NCBI GenBank assembly: GCA_964247055.1
Contig: OZ176051.1
Span: 6,014,001 to 6,078,000 of the forward strand
Reading direction: 5' to 3'
DNA from: Paragordius varius
Lineage: Eukaryota > Nematomorpha
Length of the DNA: 64,000 nucleotides
The position numbers and the translations under genes were made by a program. Position 1 is the first letter of the stretch. Each line of letters starts with the position of its first letter. The notes below the pieces were generated by a model. It was given only the letters and a program-made list of their open reading frames with translations. It did no database searches and had not been told where the DNA came from. Below, piece after piece: positions 13,501 to 27,200 of this stretch.

Positions 13501-16500
13501 AACCACATTAATATTATATCAAATAGTAGGTTAATAAAAACAAAACTAACTCCTTTTAATAATTAAAATTATAAAACATTTTTTGATTTTCATTTACCCA
13601 CAATTCTTTTTCAGTATATATATATAACCAAAAAAGAAAAGTACAAACTTGAGCAAAAACTTTGGCTTGTTGAATGACGGCATTACATGGGACAGGTATT
13701 CTCGTTTTAAGGCTACTTTGAAGTTCATCAATTATAACGTTACTGGCACGGTAAAGTTGAAGGCCAGCTTGAATTTCTTTATCCCCCAAATTTTTCCAAC
13801 AACCATTTTCACGCCAAAATTCAGAGTCTATGTCAGTTGGTAGGTTTTCATTACTGCAAAATTTTATTTAAATTAATTAAAGTATGATGGATGATAGCCA
13901 GTAAAATACTTAATCGCTGGTCTAATTAATAAATGAATCCTAAACAGTCATAATTAGTCAATTGACATGACCTCTTAAAATCAAAATAACAAATTAAATT
14001 GCTTACAGTAGGATTAGCATATAATAGTTGGAAATTTATACTTTTTATATAGAATTTTTCTCTATCACAGAATGATTAATTTCTATATACCTACGTTTAA
14101 TTTTTTCTATCGTTATTATTCAAACGATACTAAATGATTACATATTAATAACTGGTTAAACCCACACTTAATTAAAATTAATTTAAAAATAAAATCAATT
14201 ACTATATATTTCGTAAAATTTTTCTATCATAAATTTATATAAATTAAGTTACAATTTAATAAAATCTACTTTTGGATTGCATTATTATTGGCTGAGTTAA
14301 TCACAGCATTTTCACCCGTTATACAATTTATTTTTTTCTCCAATTCCTCCTTAAATAATCCATCCCCTTCTGCATAATCTAAAAAAAGAAAATTAATAAA
14401 AATGTAATATATTATTCATAAAATACTCAGGAAAATTAAAAAATTGAAGTAAAAGGAAAAAACTTTGATTAATGGCTGAAAGTAAATCATCCAATGAATG
14501 TAGGACTTGTTTGGCCGCCTTATCCAAATCATTCAATAAATTTTGTTCTTGAGTGATGGCCTAATAAAGGTAAAAATTTAATTAGTTTTTTCATATTAAA
14601 TATATATAAATATAGGTAAAGCTCTTTCCATTTAATTTTCTCAAATAAAAAGTGCTTACATGTAATATTCTTCAAAGTAACTAGTTTTAAAAACAATTTT
14701 GCATCTAACAAACAACAGTAAAAAATATTATTTTTTTATAAAGATGGCCATACTTTTTAAGACCATGATTTTTACATAAACTTTATTTGCAGATTTATAA
14801 TATATAAATAAGGGTTTAACTAATTTATACCTCTAGCGACGAAAAACGATAAGTTTTATACAAGATTAGGAAAGTTTAAAAATTATGGTCCTTTTTTAAA
14901 AAAATTTTTTTATGTTTACTTTTTTCTTTATAATTTATACTGTATAAGTAAAACAAAAAAGAATTTTACTATGTTATGTATATCATAAATATGTTTAAGT
15001 TTTTAAAAAGTCTAATAAAATTATTTTCCGATATTTGTGGTCACTATTTATTAAACTTACTTTTGCGACATGGACCACATTAGTTACAGAATTGGAGACA
15101 GAATCCACGCTATCAGCTGTTTGTTTTCGGCACACATCTTTAGTTATAGTTGGGGCCATAACCTAATTAATAAAATAAATTTATTATAAAAAATATATTA
15201 TTCCTAAAAACAAATCCCTTTAAATTTATAAAACCTTAACACAAGTAATAAGTTCTGAAGTTTTCATAGCGCATTTTGTGGCTGCCGCAACGATTCTATC
15301 CCTTCTAGCAAGGGATAACTTTTCAGCTTTGGGTGAAACTGAATTTGAATGGGATTTATCTGTATCAAGAGAAAAATTATTACACACATTTTATAAATAA
15401 AATTTTATAAAAAAAATTTGTTAATTTCTACTATATAATAAAAAATGGGAATTTTAGCATGAGGACCTAAAACGGAATTTTGACTTTTAATTAAAATGTA
15501 AATTATATTATTAACTGGCTTAAAAATGAGTTTTTTAAATGTAAATACATTATAGAGAATATAATTATATTAATATATATCTATAAGTACCATACTATAT
15601 AACTTAAATCTACAAAACAATAATATAAAAATTATTTTGCATGTAATAATAAACTCTTGGATTAAAGTAAAGATTTTAAGGCAAAATCGTATAAATAGGT
15701 TAACTTTTAAAAATGGGCCCATTAAGTCATAATTTTAAATTATTTGCTTTAACGTTTTTCCTAATCTATTAAATCTAACAAACAAGTACCATCATTATTT
15801 TTATTGAGTAATTTTTCCGATTTTAAAGTCATTGACGCGTCGTCTGAATCTGTAGTTGAAACTATTGAATTTTTTCTCTGATACATTTCCCCTCCACCCT
15901 CCTCCATAACATAATTTGCGATTCGTTTTGCACCCAAAACTAAATGAGCTGCACTATTTGCTACACCCTTGGCTAGACTCATAAGACGCGCCGTTGTAAG
16001 CTGATATTCTGTACTAACATTGTCAATATTTGAATTGTTAAAATCATTATTTTCGGCATTATTGCTGTTGCTGTGTTGTTGTTGAACACCATTCAACAGG
16101 GTTAAAACACGAGCCCCACACTCACCTACCCGGGATAAATGATTGGACATTTCTGTGATTCGACGTTTAGATATGTGGTGATGTGAACGCATACCATTCA
16201 TTGACTAATATATACATATACATATTTGTTTCTGAAAAAGGTAAAAACTAATTTATTGAATGTTTATTAAATAAATTATTATCATATCAATTTATACGAG
16301 ATTATTAAAATTTTGGAGGTAAATGACATTATATCTTTTTATTACATATTAAAATTATGTAATTGAAATATGAATGTTACGAGATGAAAAAATAGAGATT
16401 TGTTAAAATCGATGATAATAATATACTCGTTATTCATATTACAATGATTTTTAAAAATTATTTCATTCGAATTTATATTTTGTTACCTCTAACACATAAA

Positions 16501-18170
16501 ATGTAAATTATTTTTTAAAAGCCATGTTTATTTTTATTTTTTTCTATATAATCTTTATATTTAAAATTTATAAGTTGAGTGAGTCTATAACTTACATCAA
16601 TATCACTTATCAACAAACTCAAAAGATGAGGTTAATAAATTATGGTTGTTGTAAAATTTATTACCTAATCTATATATTTTTTTCTTATATTCATTCGGCT
16701 TTATGGGTGAATTAAAAATGTTAGCCAATCAAAAACTGTATAATATATTCAAACAATTTTATAGTTACTAAAATTTTTATAATAATTATGTAATTTTCTG
16801 GTCATAAAATTAACTCTGAGCTCAATATCATTTTCATTTTGGTCTTCTGTATCGCCTTTGAGACATTCTAGGAGGTTAGTTGTTGCAAGAGCTAATTCTT
16901 TTGCCGCACATAAAAGTTCCAATTTTTTGTCATCGCCCCCATTCATATCATCATTATTTATCATTCCTATAAAGCAATAATTACAATATATATAATATGA
17001 TCTGAAAAAATTTCCGCAAAAATAGATAAAATCAAACCCCCACTATATCCATTTGCACCGTTTTGGGTTTGATTTGCATGGGAATCATTGGTATTAATTT
17101 CGCCCAAAAGTGCTTCCAAAGCTTCGGCGACCTCAGTCACAGCTGAACGTAAAGTATTTTCTCGCATTTCGATGGCCGATGCCGAAGCCCATGCTTCACA
17201 ACTATTTGGCATTTTCGTTTCGTTTCTGATGATAAAAAATAAAAAAAATTTAATTTTCGATCTATTAATAAACTGCAAAACTTAAGTATGGAATATTTAT
17301 TGTAATTAATATTGTGAAAGGATTATATTTGCTGTAAAAATAAAAATCCTTAATATTCCTAAATAAAATCTTCAAAGTATTTACGTGGAATTTGTATCAC
17401 GATCGTTTGAATTAATACTGCCATTTCTTAATTCAATAGTTGTTGAATCACTATTCTCATCCTCTGAGCCATACGCTATTCTACATTCTTCTTCCTGATA
17501 GTAAGTTTCCTGTTCGTGACTAAGTGTCGATAAAATTGAAACAATTTTAGCCGAATTTGCCGTCAATTGGGCCAAACTGTCTTCGACAAAACGTACACGT
17601 CGTTTTTTACTTTTTTGCAGGGAGCTTTGATGCCCATCATCATTCATGACACCATCATGAGATTTTGCTATCAATAAAGAAATGAATTTTAAAGCAAAAA
17701 TGCAAATATGCTTGACGACGAAGAAAATTGTATACTCAATAATTTAAATGATTTTTGTCAAAATAGGGATAATCATTTATTTGAAGCATGCGTTTATTGC
17801 TCTACATTGTGCCTCACTTTAACTAAGCGCGAATTGGCATATTATGATTATGATATTATATAATATTAAAACTTATGTAATTTATATAAAGAGCACGTTG
17901 CCCATCCGAATTTAAAAATTGGATTAATAGTTTTTAAAATTAGGGCCTAAATATTAATATTTCATTTTAAATGAATTAAACCATGATAAATATTTTACGC
18001 AAGATAGAAAATAATAAAATATCAGTGTTTATCAGATTATTTTTATATTTAAAAACTGAAAATCAAATATATTTTCAGGGGTCCCTTATTTATCAAATTT
18101 TACAACATTTTTTGCCTATATAAACAAAAACTATGCACACTCTCACAACGTCTCTGTGGCGCAATCGGTC

Positions 18171-18216
<46 letters not shown>

Positions 18217-21200
18217 AGGGACGATTCTTTTTTTTCTTATAAAATTATATATTATTGCTATTTTAAATTAATGAAAAGAAGCACTAAATTATATTAATTT
18301 TTGTGCAGCTAATTATATTTTTTCATAATTGTCTAAAACACAAAAAGTGTACACCAAATTTCGATATCATATTATAGCTCTATACGGCTTTTGTTACCTA
18401 ACTTCTAATTAATAATGCTCTTTAAAGTAAATGAAAAAGTAGAATGCTTTAGCTAGTACTCATGTATAAAGGGTTTATTTTAAACAAAAAACTTGCAAAA
18501 TACTTAGACCATGAAATAAGATAAATGAATGCGCACACATAACTCACATTTTATTCCAACCTTTATGATCCGATTGTTGTGATCAATAATATCAAATAAA
18601 AATACAGTATGAGTAAGTATTTGCTAGTTATTCATTAATTATTGCCAGATAGCATATTCAGCAAAGATCAATATTATTGGATTATTTTTTTACTTTCAAA
18701 AATAATTCTCTTTGCTGATGCAATCCAACAATATTTAACCAAAAACTAGAAATGTATACTTACTCATAATGTGATTTCATTCTATTAGTCATAAGAAAAA
18801 AAATATCGCATTATTCAAACCTTTATTATCCGATTGTTGTGATGATAGACCTTGAATAGCTTGACCAATCCTTAGAATCCCATGTTCCAGACATTCCCTA
18901 TTGCGGCCATCTTGACTCAGCAGACGAGTCAGGCCAGATGCATGAGCTGGTCCATTCATACGGACACGACCACTTCGAGTTGCCATATCGGGAGCTCTAA
19001 CATTTGCATGCACTCTTAACATGTGTTCATCCGTTCTGCAATAAAAATTTGGAGTAAAAATGTTAGTCAGGTTGTTTAGCGCAAACTTTTTTGTATTACT
19101 GACCGACTGCATTCACACCTAAATTGAAAGCCAATTGGTAATTGGGGTATAGAAAAAAGTAGTTTTAAAACTCTAAATGACTACGAAAATTTCAAATGCT
19201 CTGCTCGGGATGTTTAAATAATAATATCAATAATTCAACAATTAACTCAATTTCCAACCCTTAGAAACAGTAAGCACTTTTTGCTAGCATTATATCAGCG
19301 GTGGTGGAACAGAACATACTATTAAACATCGCATATCACAAATATGGAATAAATACCATAAAAATGACAATAAATTCGTCAAACTACAAACTAAATGTGC
19401 CATTTATACAACCATTCATCCGTCCTTACTTACGGATCCGATCCTGGCCGATGTCAAAAAACGCTAAATCCAAATTACTAAAAACAATATTATTACACAA
19501 TCCATCTGAATTCAACTACTGAATCCATAAACCCGTACCATATACTCAATCTCAACCCCATCAACAACGTAATCAAGAATATCCGGTTACAATGGACTAG
19601 ACATGTTGAGAGACGGGAAGATACCCACATTCTTAAAACTATGAAAAATTACTCGGAACTACCGCGAAATCCGGCCGACCCCATACATGGATCAACACAA
19701 TAACTAAAGACCTCGAATCGCTTAATTTAAATCGAGAATTAGTCAGATCAACAAAATATTGTAAAAAATCAAAGAGTGTACTGTTATTTAATGGCGAATC
19801 CCCATACAAATTATGATGATATATATGAAAATATAATTTTGTTCATAATTAAATAAAACTTAATGTTGTGAGATAGAAAAAATTGCAATATCAACCAGTT
19901 CTTGTTTTATAACCATACGCTACTATATTGCCAAGTGATCAACAATAATCTGAATTAATCAATATTAATGTGCATACTATATATCAGTTAATTATAAAAA
20001 ATTATGTATCGTACTAATAAGTGCTAACAAGCACGAAACTAGTTTCGATTAAACTAGTGTGAAAGGGTTTATACATCTAACGTTTCAGTGATATTTTAAA
20101 TTATAATTTTTAGTTTTATTTTCGCATAAAATAAATTTTTTACAGTTAATTCTCATTAAATTTTCATTTTTATTTTATCAACTATTTGTTAATATATTTT
20201 CATACGCTTTTTGAAGCAAATTCGTTAACAAAATATAATATACCCGTTTATATTATCACTATTTTTGTTGGCACCTTGAAATTTTATGTACGTGGCCCTG
20301 TGAGGTGATATTACCTCCTCCATAAGCGCACTAGATTCATCATCTCGTCCAACCATTAAAGATTCTAAAATGTTATGATAATAAAAATTTATTTTTACAA
20401 TATGAAAAACCAAAAATATATTTAAAAACTGAAAATTTTGATTATCATACAATATATGGGTCATTTTATTATCCAATGTTATTTATATAATATTTAATTC
20501 TTTAAATGGGAATAAACCATCTAATTTTGATATATTATTGATCGTAAAAAATTTGATTTCCTAAAAAATAAGATTGATTGCATTATATTAGTGGCGGTTT
20601 TATCCATATTCTTTTTTCACCAAAACTCGCTTCTTAAAGAACCCTTTGTAATGTGTAAAAATGCCTTTTAACATCCCAAATACCAAATCCAAATAAATTA
20701 CTGGGTAAATTAATGATGGCAATTTCGTTGTAAGGAAAAATTGAAAAAATCAGATTTAATTATATACCCTGTATGCCAAATTCTTCGCCATATCGATTAG
20801 CAAAAGCTTCATCCATATACATAACACCATCGGCTCCAATCTTTTTCCCACCGAGTAATTTGTCTTTATTACGATTTTTGAGTATTATATCAATATACCC
20901 AGCTATGAGACCACTTATTTTTTCCCCTTCAGCCGTTTGTACACTGTAGTAACTATCCTACAAAATTTAGAGTCAAATAAATTTTAATAAGAAAAGTTAA
21001 CAGGTAGTAATATCTTTTATTCGAATATATTTTTGGGCGAGTCTCCTAACATTAGTTTTAGATTTAATAAAATAAAAAATTGTTTACTAAATTTTGTTTA
21101 TGGAAATATAATTTTGATACATTGTATTTCTGGCACTATATAACCTTTCCTTTTTTTATCTTTTTGTAGTTTCTACAAGCAAATTGTGAACTTTTCCATA

Positions 21201-24200
21201 ATCCATTCAAAATTAGCAGGTAATATAAAAAATTCCTTATAATTAAAGATATTATATTCAAAATAATTTTATTCATGAATCAATTAAAAAATTATTGCAA
21301 GTTTAAGGCCATTTTTCGAGAATTCGAAAAATTCAAAGTTAAAAAGACCATATTTTTGATTAAAACTTTAAAAGACCAGAGAAAGCGTATTTTTTATTTA
21401 TGGATCCCGTTTTCTTACATTTTTGATTAAAATTACATTCCAAAAAGCTCTTTTTAATTAAAGATACTATATTGAATATCACGAATCAAAAATTATTGCA
21501 AGTTTAAGGCTATTTTTCGAAAATTCGAAAAGTTCAAAGTAAACAAGACCATATTTTTGAATTAAACACCTAAAAGGCCAAAAAAAGCGTATTTTTATAT
21601 ATTGCCCTATATCATTGATCTTTTTTCTTATATTTTTGACTATAACTACAATCCAAAAAGGTCTTTTTAATTAAAGATATGATATTTAAAATAATTTTCT
21701 TTACGAATCAATTAAACAATTATTGCAAGTTCAAGGCTATTTTTCGAAATTTTGAAAAATATAAAGTAAAAAAGATAAATTTAATTTTTAAAAATAAAAT
21801 AAACTTGATAATCGCCAAAATCCAGCGTAAAGGAATGAGGGGTTGCGCCCCAACGTTTGACACGAGTTAGCGGCCAACTTTTAACGCATTCTTTGGTGTT
21901 TTCATCCAGTTTAAGGACACTTTCTTTCGTAACACCCAACAACCTTGGACGTAATTTATTTTTCCCTTTTACTTTTTCCTATAAACATCATGAAATATAT
22001 TTTATCAATTCAAAAAATAGATTAAAATATACCATAAAAATAGATATATATATATACAGGTAAAAAGAATAAATAAAAGTTAAAGTTTTTCAAAGAAAAA
22101 TAGGCAATTAGTGATAAAGCCCCATATTTTATGAAGACTTTGTAATTAAGTCTTAAAATAAAACCCATTTGTTAAGGTTTTTAGATAAAGGAAATTCATG
22201 GTGTTATTTATCATGACCCTTCCATATTATTTCACAACCGTAATCTAGGTTATGAATAAAAATAAGGTTTTAATATGATAGTAATTATAACAAATATATG
22301 TTTTTTAAGACTTTTACTTTCTATATTTATTCCGTATAATTTCAATAATTAGTGTAAAATATATATAAAAATATTTATAAACGCTGTTGTTAGAGGTTGT
22401 GCAATTTTTCTTTTTTTAATCCAAAACAGAGGTAAAAATTAAAATATATAATGCATAAATGTATAAAATATCATCACATACTTTAACAAGGAAAAAGGTG
22501 ACACCATATGTTTTTAGCCCACGGGCTAATTTAACGTAGTGGACTTTGGTATCAATTTCATTATTCCCTGCCATAAGTCGGTGTTTTTCATAAATGCGTT
22601 TTTCTAGCCCTTTCATTTTACGAAAATCTTTGACAATCAATTCGTTCAAACTTCACATTTATTTGGACAAAAAATAATAAAATTTAATAACAGACAAACA
22701 TTTTGTTCATAAAAACCATAGTTTATAAAATATAAGTTATTTAACCTATAAATTTTTGGGTTGCAAAGGCAGAACTAGAAATATTCGTATTACAATATCA
22801 AATTTACAACAATAATATTTAGGTCACATTGAAAAGAATAAGTATTAGTTATGGGTTTTTTATGAAAAAATTGTCTTTTAGTTTTTTTTATTTTTTGTTT
22901 TTTTTATAATTTTAATTTTCATTATTGTAAAGATGTGTAAGTAAGTTACTCCAAAAATCCTGGTTTATGTTTTGCCGGATTATAATCACCAAATTGAATT
23001 TGGCATTGAATTCCAGCAAATTGACAAGCTTGTTCTAATGTTACAGGATGCGTTCCATCAATAATTGCATCACGACACTATATTATATATTTGTAATAAA
23101 ATTTTAAAAAAATGGAAATTTTTTTATACATTACTAGCGTGAATCTCGTGCTGCTACGCAGCCCGAGGAAGTCCTTCGGACTTCTGGGGGGGGGGGGGTT
23201 CGAAGTTTGGATTTGAATGGTTCTACCGGTTTTCCTGTACCAGATCACAAAGCCAGCATTTTCCATTTTTATAAATATATAGATTACCATCAATAATGTA
23301 TTAATATCCATATATCTTTTAACATGCTATACATATGATAGATACTCCTTACTCAGCAGCTATCATCAAAGAAATGCCTCACTAAAATTTTTGCCTTTTA
23401 ACAGGCATTACGAAAAATCTTTCTCGAATTTTTACAGTCTCATACCTTGGGCAAAAAAATACAATCAAAAAAATATTTTTGTGGACTTTGTTTTTTTTTT
23501 TGAAAAAAATGGCATTTTACGGGGGGAGCGGGTAAAAAGAGGGCCTAAATCAAAAAAGTGACTCGACTATGTTCGGCGCAATCGAAAGTAAGTAAACAAA
23601 AATCATATTTGAAATTGAATGGTCCAACACGTTCTCCAAAAAATTGACTTAACCCATTTTTCACACGGGGTGGGCCCAAACTGGGGACCTAATTCCAAAA
23701 AAGGGCGGAGCTATTGTCGGGGCATTCATTAATGATTAAATTTTTTCGATGTTTGGATTTGATTGGGTTCACCGGTTTTCCGGAAACAGATCACAAAGTT
23801 ATATGAAAAATCAGTTTTTAGCAGGTAGCTCCTTACCCAGCAGCTATCATCAAATAAACGGTAGACTAAAATTTTTGCCTTTTAACAGGGAATACGTGGA
23901 ATCTTTATTGAATTTTTACGGTCTCATACCTAGGGCGAAAAATCGATTTAAAAAATTATTTTTGTGGACTTTGTTTTTTGAAAAAGGTGGCATTTCACGG
24001 GGGGAGCGGGTAAAAAGAGGGCCTAAATCAAAAAAGTGGCTCGGCTATGTTCAGCGCAATCGAAAATAAGTAAACAAAAATCATATTTAAAATTGAATGG
24101 CCCAACACGTTCTCCGGAAAATTGTCTCAAAGACACGATTTTTGTGGACTTCTGTTTTCAAAAAAAACCCGTTTTTCATACGGGGTGGGCCCGAACTGGG

Positions 24201-27200
24201 GGCCTATTTCAAAAAAAGGGCGAAGCTATTGTCGGGGCATTCATTAATGATTATATTTTTTCGATATTTGGATTTGATTGGGTCTACCGGTTTTCCTGTA
24301 CCAGATCACAAAGCCAGCATTTTCCATTTTTATAAATATATAGATGTAATTTTTAGTTTTTTTAAAAAAACAAATGTGAAAATTTAAAAAGATATATTTA
24401 AACTTTTTTCTGTGGGGAATTTGTGATAAAAGCCATTTTTACCCCTCTTTTTATGGCTCGTGACCTTTTTAAATGTAAAAAATTATGCTTTAAAAGTATA
24501 GTGTAATATTTTTATGATCTATGATTACATTTAATATTACTTCGATAAAAAACTGTTTTGTGGGATTTATTTTGTACCAAAAAATCTGTTATATTTTAAT
24601 AAATAATCATAGTAATTAGTGTTTTTCAATTTCTAAATTTAATTACTTTATGCGAAAATATGTGGTCTGTAATTTTTACGAAAAAAATATAGGTTTAACT
24701 GTAATGTATAAATACCTGAACGTACAACAAATTCAATTGAACAGGATCATGGGAATCAATATTTTGATCGGAATAAAAAAATTTCCTTCGTAACAATAAA
24801 ATCTCAAACTCCTCAATCCCTTGTTCTCGTAATGTTTTACAGTGATCCACCCATTTTACTAAAAATGAAAAGAATTAAATTGAATTCAATCATTAAGATT
24901 AAAATAATTAGATTATAATGTAATGTTTAAAGCTAATTATAACGCTTTCACATTAATTAATAATTAATTAGTATTGTTTTATAAGAATTAGATATCGAAA
25001 CAATAGTATGAAATTTTCATATGCAATTAAAGTCTAACAAACAGAATTTGAAAGTATCACATTTATTTATTCAATTTTTAGTTTAAATATTTTAAACCAG
25101 AACACATCTACCAATTTAAAGCCATTAACAATTAAAACTTCACATCAAAAATAAATCTCTAAAATTTGACAATATAATATAATAAGATTAAAACATTTTC
25201 GCATATTTACATCATAATTTTATTCAAAAATTATATATAAAAAATCTAAAAAACCAATTCGTTTTTCTTACTTTCATCATCGGTGTGCAGACGACGTTTC
25301 ATTTCATCCATTTTTTTCTCATTTTTGGTTCGAGTATCTTTCGTTAACGTTCCAGTGTTAAAAGAAGTACCACCCCCCATAAGGTTAGATGCAGAGACGC
25401 CACTTTTACCAAGCGTGGCATATTCAGTATGTGTTCCGGCTGTTAAAGTACCATTTAACATATTACTGGATGATTTAGTTCGACCATATAGACCGCCAGT
25501 TGAATCATTCTAGGTAAATATATTTTAAAAAAAAATATTTTAAACATCCGTTTGTTTTAAAGGGTGTTTTGAATGCAAATCCCCCCCCCCCCCACAAATA
25601 CAACACTCTGCAGTTGTGGGAAAATACATGTATTATTAACCGCTTCCTGACACTTTTAAAAAATCATAATAATAATTTCATTGTATATCATTTTACCCTT
25701 AAACAATTCAAATTCACCCTTGAATAATTTAAATTCACCTTTAAACAAATTAAATGCACTTAAACAATTTAAATTCACCCTCAAATAAAATATATGTTTT
25801 TTAAGATTAAAAAATGATATTATATTTTAAAAAACAAAAATTTTGTTTTAAATTAAAATAATACTGAAAAAATAATAAACTATGCCATAATATTTCATAT
25901 TAATAATGAGTTGTATTAGTTCGAAAACACATAATTTATTTTTAGGGTGAATATGAGTTCAAGGGTGAAATCGAATCGTTCGAAATGAATTTGAATTGTT
26001 CAAGGGTGAATGTGAACTGTAAATGGTATATATCAAATATCTATTACATATATTTTATTAAATTCAAACAATCAAATTTATTTTTTAATGTGTTTTATTC
26101 GCGCGCATAATACCCTAAAACTAGCAATTTTGCAGTGTTATCAACTTGAGTTTTTTGATTATAAAATTAGAACCTTCAAAAAAAGGAAAGATAATGGCAT
26201 ATATAATTAGAAAATGTGTCAAATATGAATGCTTAAAATAAATAAATATATTTGCATTTATTGCTTCAAAATTCTCAAGCATAGTTGAATATAATGGTTT
26301 TAATTCAAAGTAAAACATATCGATTTATAAAAATTATACTGATTTATTTGCAGGGTGACTAAGGGTTCCATATATGGAAAAAGGTTGGCCCGATATGGAC
26401 ACATCGCTAAAGGGTGTAAGAGTTCCAGAAAAATCAGTTTGTCTTACCAACGAATATTCATCACAATTTGCAATACCTATTTGCAAAACAGTTAATATAA
26501 TTATTACATTGGATATTTTAACTTATAAAATGTATCAAATGTATAAATTTTAGCATTTTAAAATTATTTGCGTATAAAAAATTTAAAAATTAAACCGTAA
26601 TTAAAGTTTGTGCTTATTATTTATATACTGCCCTATAGAAAAAATATCGATATTCAAATTAAATGAGTATTTATTTCTTAGTTAGTATTGTATTGTTTAT
26701 AAAGATATAAAGTAGTATTTAATTTCTATATAGTAAATCCGATATATAGTGTTAAGAAAGATAAAGTATGATGTATGTATAATTCACATAAAATATTGAT
26801 TCAATTAAGGTCATAAATTATAAAACCATATAATACAACACTATATAAATTATGCATATAAAAAATAAATTGTATTATTGTTGATAATAATTTAATTTTA
26901 TTTCATAAAAAGGAATAATCTCACCTATTCGATTGCAAATAACAACCATGAGTTGTGAAACTGGTTGACTCTCATCAACAAGCACAGTTTTAATTGATTC
27001 ATCCATCATTCTTATACGGAGTGGTCTAATCTTTTTCTTGTATTCAAGCAGATCCTAACATAGTTTCGTAATATAGAAAATATTTTTTTGTTAAAATAAA
27101 TGAATTTAATAGATGGTTACTCAGATTGTGTTTAGAAAATATATTAATCTCACAAACACAAATAAAAATAAAAGCTGGAAATAATTTTTGGGGACAAATA

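Larger units (their letters stand above)
307..15162 (-). other. tln: talin exons 18-48: rod helical bundles
   Basis: Part of the talin gene. Exons: 15061-15162, 14464-14560, 14270-14378, 13649-13853, 13160-13265, 12591-12735, 12024-12120, 11490-11687, 10916-11072, 10484-10596, 9624-9829, 9160-9334, 8643-8861, 7975-8244, 7765-7907, 7362-7476, 7155-7259, 6503-6788, 6098-6181, 5788-5923, 4526-4739, 4230-4292, 3599-3796, 3404-3520, 3001-3225, 2819-2929, 2297-2526, 1662-1829, 1077-1182, 913-985, 307-515. The exons encode Ala/Leu-rich amphipathic helices typical of talin bundles (VMAPTITKDVCRKQ, LKSSAHGALSSLSNNK, ASRLACDIVLQNM, SSASAVRTMAQLATKIK, SAALIRAACSAQREL). Introns are about 60 to 1100 bases and contain the smaller repeats listed separately. 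Exon 33 (7362-7476) has a less certain 3' border. Confidence 0.85.
15235..20364 (-). other. tln: talin exons 11-17: head-rod linker and first rod bundles
   Basis: Part of the talin gene. Exons: 20244-20364, 18821-19035, 17385-17667, 17038-17225, 16815-16966, 15790-16204, 15235-15359. Exon 11 encodes SSALMEEVISPHRATYIKFQ, the conserved start of the linker after F3. Exon 12 (residues about 555-627) is basic and poorly conserved. Exon 13 carries KKRRVRFVED (RVRF at residues 650-653) just before a helix DSLAQLTANSAKIVSIL that aligns with the first rod bundle. Exons 14-16 hold helices separated by Asn/Ser-rich loops, for example EMRENTLRSAVTEVAEALEA and ARLMSLAKGVANSAAHLVL. This is the most divergent part of the gene, so exon borders here are supported by phase more than by similarity. 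Confidence 0.8.

Noticed and set aside
21230-21800. CRISPR-like array
   Set aside because: Only three long, diverged copies with no spacers, in an animal genome; an ordinary tandem repeat.
23749-24387. Overlapping plus-strand open frames of 96-106 residues
   Set aside because: They fall within the Helitron's duplicated units and repeat the same non-coding sequence; no protein family match.
25580-25594. C homopolymer runs (also 23187-23200 and 44022-44031) as regulatory sites
   Set aside because: Simple homopolymers prone to slippage or sequencing error, with no flanking signal.
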